From Adenanthera pavonina (taxonomy: Eukaryota > Streptophyta > Magnoliopsida > Fabales > Fabaceae), in NCBI GenBank assembly GCA_026686845.1, contig JAIVEN010000019.1, positions 33,112,501 to 33,176,500 on the forward strand: DNA of 64,000 nt, written 5' to 3'. Positions 48,541-59,395 of the stretch are shown here, in pieces (position 1 is the first letter of the stretch; the number at the start of each line of letters is the position of its first letter). Below the pieces are notes generated by a model, which saw only the letters and a list, made by a program, of their open reading frames with translations, had not been told where the DNA came from and ran no database searches. Both the position numbers and the translations under genes were made by a program.

Positions 48541-50139
48541 ATGGACAGTGCTTACTCAAGTCATATGACTGGTGATAAGAAGAAGTTTATCACCCTTAGA
48601 GACAAGAAAGGAGAAAAGGTGAGCTTTGGAGGTGACCAATATAGCAGAATATTTGGCATTAGAATTATGGGCAAGAATCTTGAAACATCTATAGAAGAGG
48701 TGCTGTTTGTAGTTAGACTCAACCATAACCTGCTAAGTGCGAGTCAGACATATGACAAAGGGAACTGGGTACTGTTTGACTCAAAATTCTGCTTGGTCAT
48801 TTGAAAAAGTGATCGTAAAGTAATTGTTAAAGTTCAAAGGGATGGTAATTGTTATATTATTGATCTTGATGACCTTTCCACCCTATATTCTGTATGTTTA
48901 ATTTGTAAAGATAATGACAGTTGGTTGTGGCATAGAAGATTGACACATATCAACATGAACCAACTAACAAAATTAATTAAGAATGATTTAGTCACTGGTT
49001 TACCAAATATCGCTTTTGAAAAGGATAAAGAATGTGATACATGTCTCAAAGGGAAACAAATTAAATCATTATTTAAATCTAAAAATGTAATCACTATATT
49101 TAGACCACTGCACTTATTGCATATGGATTTGATAGGTCCATCTAGAGTAAAAAGCATTGGTGAAAACTTGTATGTACTTGTGATTGTAGATGATTACTCT
49201 AGATTTACCTGGACTTTGTTCTTTTTTTCCAAGAGTGAAACATTTGATGCATTTGTAACCTTGGCTAAGAAAGTGCAAAATGAGAAAGGTATTTCTGTTG
49301 TGTCTATCAGGTCTGATCATGGAGGAGAATTTGAAAACTCAAGCTTTCTGGACTATTGTGAAGAGCATGGAATTGATCACAACTTCTCAGCACCAAGGAC
49401 TCCTCAGCAAAATAGAGTAGTGGAGAAGAAGAATAGAATAATTGGAGAAATGGTCAGAGTAATGCTGAATGAAAATGAGCTTCCTCAAGTTTTCTGGGCT
49501 GATATAGTAAACATAGCAAGCTATATTATTAACAGAGCCAACATCAGACTACTTCTGGGGAAGACACCTTATGAGCTGTACAAAGGAAGGAAGCCAAACC
49601 TCTCACACCTGCATGTATCCGGCTGCAAGTGCTTCATTCACAACAATGGAAAAGAGAATCTGGGTAAGTTTGATATCAAATCAGATGAAGGTATATTTCT
49701 TGACTATTCAAGTATAAGTAAAGCATATAGAGTTTTCAATAAAAAGACTAGAACTATAGAAGAATCTATGCATGTTGTGTTTATTGAAAATGAAACTGTT
49801 TCCAAGCATGTCATTGATGAAAATGATCTTATTTCTAGCTTCAAGAACTTAAATCTTTTTGTAGAAGATAAAATTGAACCTCCAAAAATATCTGAATCTA
49901 TTAATGTAGAGGAAGATATTCAAGAGAAAGATCTTGAATTTGAAAACAATGAAGAAATCTCTCAAGAACTCACTAGAGCTTGGAGATATCAAAGGAATCA
50001 TTCGGTTGATCAAGTGATTGGAGATATTCAAGAGAGTGTTAAAACCAGAAGACAACTTAGGGATCAAATAAACAACTGTGCATTTATTTCTCAAGTTAAA
50101 CCTAAGTGTGCTGAAGAAGTCTTAACTGATGAATATTAA
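48541..50139 (+). pseudogene. SIRE-type protease and integrase remnant
   Basis: 48541-48804 begins MDSAYSSHMTGDKKKF, the protease active-site region in which D-S-(G/A)-x is kept (here DSAYS). After a stop at 48802 the integrase frame 48925-50139 is open for 404 codons: WHRRLTHINMNQL and CDTCLKGKQ (zinc-binding HHCC), HMDLIGPSR (first Asp), SIRSDHGGEFEN (second Asp), PQQNRVVEKKNR (Glu kept). All three catalytic acidic residues are thus present. The frame ends in the linker region. Confidence 0.9.
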
Positions 50140-50159
50140 ATACTAGCTATGTAAGATGA

Positions 50160-51629
50160 ACTAAATCAATTTGAAAAAAAATAAAGTTTGGGATTTAGTG
50201 CCTAGATCTAAAGATCACCCTATTATTGGAACTAAATGGGTTTTAAAAATAAGTTTGATGAATCAGGAATAATCATTAGAAATAAAGCAAGATTAGTTAC
50301 CAAAGGATATGATCAAGAAGAAGATATTGATTATAAGAAAACTTTTACTCTAGTTGCAAGATTGGAAGCAATAAGAATCCTCTTTGTCTATGCTTGCATA
50401 AAAACATAATGTTATATCAAATGGATGTAAAAAGTACTTTTCTGAATGGGTATATCATGGAAGAGGTTTATGTTGATCAACCTCCAGGTTTTGAGAATTC
50501 AACAAAGTCAAACCATGTTTATAAACTAAAGAAAGCTCTTTATAGCCTAAAACAAGCCCCTAAAGCATTGTATGAAAGACTAAGTAATTTTCTGATTGAA
50601 AAAGGTTTTAATATAGGAAAAGTAAACACAATTTTGTTTACTAAGAAAGAAAATAAAAACTTACTTATTATTCAAATCTATGTTGATGATATTATATTTG
50701 ATGCCACTAATGAATCTCTTTGCAAGAATTTCTCTAAGTTAATGTAGGGTGAATTTGAAATGTCAATGATGGGTAAGCTCAACTTCTTCCTTGGATTGCA
50801 CATCAAACAATATGATGATGACATCTTCCTTAATCAATCAAAATACTTGAAGGAGTTGCTGAAAAAGTTTGGTATGGAAAACGTTAAGTCAATGGGGACT
50901 CCTATGGCTACTGCAACAAAACTTGACATGGATGAGGGAGAAAAACTCTTTGATATAACTCAATATAGAAGAATGATTGGCTCCTTACTATATTTAATAG
51001 CTAGTAGATTTGGCATTATGTTTAGTGTTTGTGTGTGTGCAAGGTTTCAATCTTGTCCCAAAAAGTCTCATGCAACAACTGTGAAACGAATTTTCAGATA
51101 CCTAATTAGAACATCACGGATGGGACTTTGATATCCAAAAGGCAATGGAGAAGAGCTCACAGGATATACTGATACTAACTTTGCTGGATCCAAAACTGAC
51201 AGAAAAAGCACAAGTGGAACGTGTCAGTTTTTTGGTGGATCTCTGGTTTCATGGTTTAACAAGAAGTAGAATAGTATGGCTCTCTCTACAGCAGAAGTTG
51301 AGTATGTTACAGCTGGCAGCTGTTGTGCTCAAGTCCTTTGGATGAAACAGCAACTTGAAGATCTTGAGATTAAGATGAAGAAGATACCAATATAATGTGA
51401 TAACCAAAGTGCTATCAATATCACAAAGAATCCTGTCATGCATTCGAGGACAAAGTACATTGAAGTAAGACATCACTTTATTAGAGATCATATATTGAAA
51501 GGAGACATTAAATTGGAATACATCCCCACTGAAGATAAAATTGCGGACATTTTGACTAAGCCACTTGCAGAAGATAGACATTGCAAAATCAAAAGAGAAT
51601 TGGGAATGGTAAATCCCAATGAATTGTAA
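50160..51629 (+). pseudogene. SIRE-type reverse transcriptase and RNase H remnant
   Basis: 50160-50390 carries the start of the reverse transcriptase in broken frames (KVWDLVPR, IGTKWVLK). 50394-50747 has [20 protein letters not shown] and the catalytic IYVDDIIF. A Gln-position codon is TAG at 50745-50747, and the frame goes on from 50760 with MSMMGKLNFFLGLHIKQ. RNase H follows: STAEVEYVTAGSCCAQVLW in a shifted frame near 51285, a stop before CDNQSAINITKNPV near 51395, and the ending YIPTEDKIADILTKPL at 51438-51629. Inactive as it stands. Confidence 0.9.
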
Positions 51630-51639
51630 GCAAACCTTT

Positions 51640-52620
51640 ATCTGAATCTATTCAAAGTTTTTGACATTAAATTAATAATAACTTTAGCATTAGAGTGTGT
51701 TTAACATGTGTTGCAGGTACTCTATATAAGTTTAAATGATAACAAATCAATTCACTGGAGCCAAGCAGACCTGCACAATCAAAGGATGTTGAAGGAAAGC
51801 TGAAAATTCAAACTTTTAGGCCATATATGTAAGTTCATGAATTTGAAATTCGCATTTTAAAAGGTTATTGGACGAATTTTCATATTGAATTATGTTTTTG
51901 AATGAATTAGCCTGCTCAATATTTGAACTTAGATGCTCATCAGGCAAATTTCAGTAACTTACACATTATAACACTATTTTCATAACCCTCAAAGTTTATT
52001 TGTTGGGTGATGGAAATTCAAATTTCATAAATACAATGAGAATGATGACTTTGCTAAAAAAATGCTTTCCGTATGAATTTCTATGTCTCAAAATACGAAT
52101 TTTAGAAACTCTTTACAAAACTTTGAAATTCAAATTTTTGATCTCTAAATTTGTCTGTTGAAATATACTTTCATATTAAGTCTCTATAAGACCAACTTTC
52201 ATAAGTGAAATTTGTCTGTTTCTTGTCTTGTTCATGTCTGCTTAATGTTTGAAATTGTGAAATTTGAACTTTGATAAATCAAAGTTCGTCTGTTGCTCCT
52301 TGTTCTCTGAACTTAGCTTCTGTTAGACAAACTTCAAGATGAAAATTCGTTTATTAGTAAGTCTCTCCTTGTGGGTTAACTCATAACTGCTTGAAATTCA
52401 AATTTTGACCCCTCAAAATTTGTCTGTTTAATGGTTACAGAAGTTAAAACCAAGGGTCTCATTTTAAACAGACGCACCCATATTCGTCTCTCTCTCAAAT
52501 CTGTTCACATCCTCTCTTAATTTCCCATTAATTTCGTTCATGAATCCTCATTTCCTACTATTTAAACTTCTTTTCACACCTTATAAACTCATTCCTTGCA
52601 TCTTTCTACAACATTCATCT
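51640..52620 (+). other. untranslated stretch between pol and second coding region
   Basis: No coding frame. It repeats phrases also present in the LTRs: GAAATTCAAATTTTTGA, AAAATTTGTCTGTT, AAAGTTCGTCTGTTGC and AAACAGACGCACCC. Confidence 0.6.
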
Positions 52621-52626
52621 ACAAGA

Positions 52627-55600
52627 ATGGCAAGAGTTAAGAATCCAGAAGTTGAGAAAGGTGAGTTCAAGCCAAAGAGAGCAGTCAAGTCTTAATACGC
52701 CTCCAAGGAAGGTGAGACTAAGAAGAGGAAAGGCGAATCTAGTAAGGAAACTCCTTCCAAGAAACAGAAAGTCACTCCTAAGGCATATTCAAAGAAACCT
52801 GTTCCTACTCCCTCGAAGAAACCTGTACCTGCTGCCTCTTTTTCTTCTTCCAGCATTGAGTCACGGGAATACCAGTTAACCATGCATCTATTATGGAGCA
52901 ATGCCTACATTCTGGGAGAATATACCACCAAGTTTATCAGCAAGAAGGTAATTATGCCTCACTGTACAAATATGGAAGAGTTTTTTATTTCCAACAATTT
53001 TGATGTTGAGCTATGGATGATAAGATATAAAAATTTGTTGGAAATTAAAGAGAGATATGATGATGAGGTTGTTAAAACTTGGTATGCTGCCCTGAGGTAC
53101 AACAGCAAAAAAGAAAAATGGGAGGTTAATCTGAGATCTAGAATTATTTAGCTGATTGATGAGATCTTCAATGAAGTTCTAGAAATCTTTGGGCAAGATG
53201 GCTTAAAGAATGACATCACCACCTCAAGGTACATAGATGAGGATGAAACTGCAGATGAGGAGGGTGGTGCTTTCTTGAACTACAAAGAAAGTATAGTGTT
53301 GAATACTCTGTTCAGAAGGTGAGAGAATATGCCACCTCTGAGTTTGCTGAAGCCCTCTGACCTTAGTGCTCAAGTCTGAATTCTACACTACATTGTGTCT
53401 AGGATTATATTCAACAAAGGGGGAAGTTTCAATCTGATCACAAGGGTTGAAGCACATGTGATGACTGCACTTATGCGTGACAAGCTGATAAATATGGGTT
53501 ATATCATCCTTCAATGCATGATCAAAGCAAGAGATCATAGAAGAGACTCTACTCTGCCTTATGCCTCAATCATCTAAAAAATACTTCAGTATGCAAGGAT
53601 TCAACACCTGGAAAAAGAAAAAGGCAAGCCTACTGAAGTTTTTAAAGAGGAAGAATTACAGAGAATGGCAATTGAAAGGAAAAATGGCAGATGGATTGGA
53701 AAAGGAGCTGGGAAGTCAGAAGACTTATTCTTTGAGGTGTAGGAGATTGTGCCTTAGGCTAATCATTGTATTATGAACATTGTTCTTTATTATGAAAAAG
53801 AAAGTATTCTTTCTCACATTATTATATTGTTTGCATGTTTTCTTTATAATGATATCCTTAGATAAATTATTTTATCTTAAATGTCCCTAGTCAATCATCT
53901 TTGTGGGAACAATGAAGATACAGATCAAAATCATAAGCTCTTGTTAGAGAATAAATGCTGGATCAACCCGTCATGAGATAGCTACATGGATCAAGTCATA
54001 AGCATATCTCACATATAACCGTGTCACTAAGCCCTTAGACATGAGATCTTCATGACTTTCTACATGGGGAATACTATACTTTGATATTGTCAAAAGTCAC
54101 CTTTAATTGGGAGATCATAAAGGCTATGATCGGGCATAGTGGAACTCGTGTGGAGGAAGATGAATGGTCAAGATAGAATTTGTCCCTCTAATTAATGGAG
54201 AGATATATCTGGGCCCCTTGATGAGTGATACTAAGAAATGCATGGCCGTGCTCAAATGGAAGAGTTTTCATTTGTTCTGTCAGTCTACTCGGAGATTGAG
54301 ATAGTGATGGTCGAGTAATATGAGGATGATGTTTACATGCCTCATACTTGACTTATATATCATAAGATAAAAGGGATGTGATCGGGTTATATGATAGGTT
54401 ACCTCGGAATCCTGATCTCATATGATTTGGGTAGTCACAATGTCTCGCTAGAGGCCACTTATGACTTGTGGGTCCAATAGTATTATTAGCGCACTGCTAA
54501 TTTCATATGGGCCTACAGGGTCACACACAAGAACGAACCAACTCGAACCAGAATATCCAAGTTCATTGAATTTAAAATGTGTCTAGATTCAATGAATTTA
54601 ATGCTCAATTTAGGGTGATAGAATTATATATATATATATATATATATTAAAATTCGATATATATATATATATATTTGATATATATTATATTATTTTGAAA
54701 TATATATATATCGTTCAAATTTATTCAAATGAATTAGTTTTAAATTTAATTTTATATGATAGATTTAAATTTAAACTAATGTCATAATCTAAATTTGATT
54801 TAGATTTGATTCTAAATTTGAATTTAAACTAATAATCTAAATTTGATTTATATGATAAATTAAATTTAGATTTGATTTTGGATAAAGATTAGATAGCTAG
54901 TTTAAAATTAATCTATTAGATAGATTTAAATTCAAACTAATCTATTTAATTAATATTTGATTTAGTTTAAATTATTGATTTAAATTAAACAAATATCAAA
55001 TTCTATCTATATATTGATATAGACTAGGGTACAGAATCAATACAATTTCAAATCACCCTAAAGAGAGAGCAGTTATATACTCTGAAAGTGAGACTATATG
55101 GACAAACAATGAACAGCGACTGTACAAACGAACAATGAACAGCAGCTGTACGGACAAATAGCGTATGGAAGTAATTCACAACCAGAGGTGCTAGTACGCT
55201 GTTCAGGTTGGACTCACCATTGGTGTGAATATCGGTAGAGGGAGCTGACCAGTCGTGTTAGTTCCTGGGGTCTGATGAAACGAAAAAAGAACACCAAGGG
55301 ATGCACCAAAGGTATATTCTTTTTCTACATCTCAATCTAAATAACATTAATGGATCAATGTGAGGGAATTTCTTGATGGTTTTCTGCTGCGTGTATGCTG
55401 AAATTCACAACATGAGGAAGGTGGCTCATAACAACAAGCAGGAACTTCTGAGGCTGCTCCACCCTCATAACCCTCACCTTAGCCTTTTTAGCCTATTTCT
55501 CCTCCCTCTCAGCCCACTCAGACATATGTGTCATCCACTCCTTCCACTTGGGCTAAGCCAACTAAGATCACTGAGTTGCATGACAGCCTGTATGCACACA

Positions 55601-56523
55601 TGCTGAGCATTAAAGATGAGCAAAATGCAAAGTTTGCTCATCTGTAAGATCAGATATTTTAGTCGGCCAAGAACATGAAAGTGGTTGCTAATGCATATAA
55701 GGATATCAGAAGTGTTATTCCCTTCACATCAGCTTCACCTCAGCCAGGACCCTCTGAGCCTACCAGGTCTCCTACTCCTAAATCTCCAAGTCCATTTGAG
55801 TTAGCCTCTCCTGAACCTGCTCCTGCTGAACATGCTGCTGCTGAGGCTGCTGGAACATTGGCCACTCCACAGGCCTCCAGTAATAAGACAAGCCCTAGTC
55901 CACCCTTGGACTATGGCATGAAGGAAGAGGCTTCTCAGGAAGCAAGCTCCCATGAGCCTATTGTGGAAGATGCTTAAGATTCAATTTTGTCAATTCAAGA
56001 GTCTGAGCAAATGGAGAAGCTTGTAGCAGCAATCACCTTTGCTTCCATCATTCAAGCTGCTCTGAATGAGGAGAGAAGCATTGTACCTTACAGCTGTTAC
56101 ACATGATGTCATTGTGCAAGCTCAAAAACTAAGGCTTGAAGAGATGTTTCCTTCTCCTACACCTCAACCCTCATCTCCTCAATATGGCATGACCTTAGCA
56201 CAAAGGGTCAGATTTGCCAATCTTCAGAAGAAAGTTCAGGAAATAATTTAAGATGCTGAGGATGATCAACTTGAAGATGACCTGCCTAAAACATCATCTC
56301 ATGTACCTCTTCCTCAGATTAATCCTGATCTGTCTTTTGACCCTGTACCTCTTCGTGCCATTCTAGTGACACAGATACCTCCTCCTGCTATACATGTTCA
56401 AGTCGCTGATGATGCCAAAAAGGGGGAGAAGACATATGAGGAAACTGGGAAGATTATTGGGAAAACTGCTGCAGGACAATCTGACAAGACCTACAGTAAG
56501 AAATCCAAGCCCAAGAAGAATTG
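52627..56523 (+). pseudogene. additional (env-like position) ORF region of SIRE-type Copia
   Basis: Starts ATG at 52627 (MARVKNPEVEKGEFKPKRA). It has a Lys/Ser/Pro-rich start, then an unknown globular part: FISNNFDVELWMIRYKNLLE, ALRYNSKKEKWEVNLR, LIDEIFNEVLEIFGQDGL, RIIFNKGGSFNLITRVEAHV, ARDHRRDSTLPYASII. It resembles the plant 'putative plant transposon protein' domain found in SIRE-like elements. It is cut at about 53.78 kb by a non-coding repeat and resumes at about 55.4 kb: LHDSLYAHMLSIKDEQNAKF, a Pro/Ser-rich part (TRSPTPKSPSPF), and TLAQRVRFANLQKKVQEII (56186-56249). The region ends KSKPKKN with TGA at 56521-56523. Several in-frame stops. I see no signal peptide or membrane segment, so an envelope role is not supported here. 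Confidence 0.75.
53785..55340. mobile_element. non-coding repeat inserted in the SIRE additional ORF
   Basis: The coding similarity stops near 53780 and resumes near 55390. Between them lies non-coding DNA with phrases I associate with a dispersed plant repeat (ATCAACCCGTCATGAGATAG, GGGCATAGTGGAACTCGTGT, GGGCCTACAGGGTCACACAC), followed by TA-rich runs (54627-54710). A repeated GGACAAACAATGAACAGC-like phrase lies near 55100-55160. Ends, duplication and class could not be fixed; a solo LTR is one possibility. Confidence 0.5.
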
Positions 56524-56815
56524 ATTAGATCTTAGGGTTGCTTGGTTTTACTTGTACTGCCTGTTCATATTTTCTGTATTTCTTGTAATGAATAACTATC
56601 TTGCTTTGAAACTTCTGTGTTTACAATGTCATATCCTTGTACTGAAACTTTGAATGAATTAATTCAATAAGACTCTCTATTTTCCTTTTGATCTGTTGTT
56701 TATGATGAACTTATCTTCAAATTTTAATGCATATGTTGATAGGGAACTCTTAAAAGCAAACTCAAGTACTAATCCAATTTACAAGTTGTTTTGTCATCAT
56801 CAAAAAGGGGGAGAA

Positions 56816-58403
56816 TATTGAATCAAGTGTTTTTGATGATTTCAAACAATTGGAGCTTGGAAGGAAGATATCAAAGGTGTACAAGAGATCTCAAGTGAAG
56901 AAATCTAGGAAGAAATGAGTACAAGATTAGTTTATAGGATTTCTCACTGTATTCACATAAGTAAGATGCTTTGATCTTTCATCCAAATATTTTTAAAATG
57001 TGTTTTTCAACAATCCTATGTTAACTTATGATGTATTTGAAAAATACTCACTAATAGATAAATTTTGAACTGTTAAATTTCATATGTTACCTTGAAAATT
57101 GGAACTTTGGAAGCTGAAATTCAAACTTACAAAGATGTTGCCTCTGACAGACAAATTTCAGATTGTTAAAATTTGAATTTCGGATATAGCACAACTTGTG
57201 AAAAATGAAAAATTCATCTGAAAATATGTCAAAGTTCGTCTGAAAATTAAGTTTAAAAAGAGTTCCAAGTCAGTCCTCTGACAGATGAACTTTGGTTTTG
57301 AAAATTTGAACTTTGGAGAGATAATGCGTAAGTCTGTTCAGGTGTCGCTCTGACAAACGACTTTGGTCTTCAGAAATTTGAACTTTGGAATGCAAGTAAA
57401 AAGTCTGAAAAAAGATCTCTCTGATAGATGAACTTTGAAGGCTCAAAATTCGAATTTTGAAAAGAAGAACTTTTGTGTCATATTGAGTTGCTTAGTGACA
57501 AATGAATTTTGGACACCAAAATTCGAACTTCGAATGTACTATAACAATATGAAACAACTGTTCACACTTATCAGAAGAACTTTAATCTTGAAAATTCATA
57601 TATTCCAACATGGGAAATATTTGTCAACATGAAAATTCAAATTTTACCTTTAAACAGACGAACTTCGAAGTTCAACGTTAAAGTCTTCAACTTATGGTCC
57701 CTGCGAAATTCATCTGTTGACACTCTAAAATTCAAACTTTGGATGTCAGATGTATTAAATGCGGTTGGTGAACGGATAATTTTACAGAGTAACCATTGGG
57801 TAACGTCTCTAACGGCTAGATCTTGTCTCGAACATATAATTAAGATGTAAATCTATAAATAGAACTTCATTTAAAGGTGTGGGTAATAATTTTACATTGT
57901 ATATACTTAAACTCTGTCAAATTCTTCAGTTAAAGCCTTCTACTCTCATACACCTCATTTATTGCTCTTCAACTATCAAACATACTCTGTATTAGAGAGT
58001 TTCTCCTATTATAAATAATATTATCTTCATCTGGAAGAAAGATTTTCTTGTGAGAGGACTTCACAAGGAATTTGGGAAGTATTTAGTTAGAGTGCAGAGA
58101 GTGAAACTATAAGCTCTTGGAACAGAGCATAAAATTGTACTGTGTCATTACAAGGAGCCCACTGAATTCTCTCAAGATAGTGGAAAATCTCAAGTGATAA
58201 CTTGAGGGCTGGACGTAGGTCAAGAGGAAGAGACCGAACTAGGATAAATTTCTGTGTCCTTCTTCTCATATCTTGCTTATTACCCTATTACATTCTACAT
58301 TCTATTTTTCTACAACTTTTACTTTCACTGTTTTCTTTACATTTTACAGAAAATTTCAAACTTTCTAATTCACCCCCCTCTTGGGAAGCCAACAAAACTA
58401 ACC
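56816..58403 (+). repeat. 3' LTR of SIRE-type Copia
   Basis: The 1588-base partner of 45055-46637. It is preceded by the polypurine tract and ends AAAACTAACC. It carries the same CTCTGACAGACGAACTTTGG-type motifs, and CTATAAATAGAAC recurs near 57852. Confidence 0.92.
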
Positions 58404-59374
58404 TATTTTGAGGATTTTCCTATTTTGAGGTATTATAGACCTTAGGGGTGGCTTCGGGACTCAAAAAAGTGGATTGACACCAACTACTAGTTTCCTCTTT
58501 CCCTTTATTCTTTCTTATATATTCTCCTTTGAAGTTGGTTTGCTACATGTTTTAGATATGGAATACTCATGATGTGTAACTAAACCTTTACTTTAGATTG
58601 TCATAGCTTGGTTATGGATTAGTAGATGATGATTTACTCTTTTTATTATATTAATGTTGTGTTTGTTGATCCAATAGTATGCTTGATTGTCCTAAGACAT
58701 GAGAGATCTATTTTGGACTTATTTGGATTTCTTGTTGAAGCTAGACATAGGGGATTTTGGATGAACTATCAATTGAATTATGTAGAATCGAGTATCGGTC
58801 ATTGGAAGCCTCATTATGACATGCCAAACAAGCTTGAACATTCATTCAAATTTCAGTTCCACTTCTATCCTCTTCAATTCTAGCGTACTAGGCAAGGTAT
58901 TAATATTCAAAGCACTATAAGCCATGGAAGGAAAACATGAAGCTAAGGACAATGATCCCGAATAGGTGCCTAGTGAAAGACATCGATAAGAAATCTTCTT
59001 AAGAAGTGAAGATCATCATTTTTAGTAGGTCTTTATTTCAAGTTACTTCCAAACATGATGTGGTTTATCATGAAAGATGATGACATTTTTTTTGGAAGCA
59101 CTTGGTAACAGTTCTAGGAAAGTGTGATCACATAAAGAAGGTTTATATCAGTGTTAATTTTGAGAATGTAAAGCAGAATCTTTATCTTAGGCATGCTATA
59201 ACTTATAGAGGTGGTGAATTTCATGTTATTCAGGAGCTCATGGGTACAAATTCAATGTAAGCGAATTATAGATTTTGGAAAAAAGTTGCAAACTATTGAA
59301 ACAATTTATAATAAAAATTTAGAAATCAAATTACAAATTTTGAAAAAAAAAATTGCAAATCACTTATCAATGCC
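58404..59374. other. unassigned DNA between Copia and LINE
   Basis: No gene or element recognised. The plus-strand frame at 58626-58883 is open for 85 codons, but the residues match no family I know. ATTTTGAGG is repeated twice just after the LTR (58406-58430). The right end is the left copy of the LINE target site. Confidence 0.4.
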
Positions 59375-59395
59375 CAAGGGCTCCCTCAACTTAAT

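Larger units (their letters stand above)
45055..58403 (+). mobile_element. 13.3-kb Ty1/Copia retrotransposon, SIRE/Maximus type
   Basis: Long LTRs of 1583 and 1588 bases flank a 10.2-kb interior. In order: primer-binding site TGGTATCAAAGC (46640-46651), gag, protease, integrase, reverse transcriptase, RNase H (to 51629), a second coding region starting at 52627, and the polypurine tract AAAAAGGGGGAGAA (56802-56815). Large size, long LTRs and the extra region between pol and the 3' LTR are hallmarks of the SIRE/Maximus lineage, which some authors describe as carrying an env-like ORF. All coding parts contain stops. A non-coding repeat interrupts the extra region at about 53.8-55.3 kb. No clear 5-base target-site duplication was seen (gtttc on the left, tattt on the right). 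Confidence 0.93.

Noticed and set aside
52627..56523. Retroviral-type envelope gene
   Set aside because: Position fits the env-like ORF of SIRE elements, but no signal peptide, furin-like site or membrane segment is visible in the pieces that can be read.
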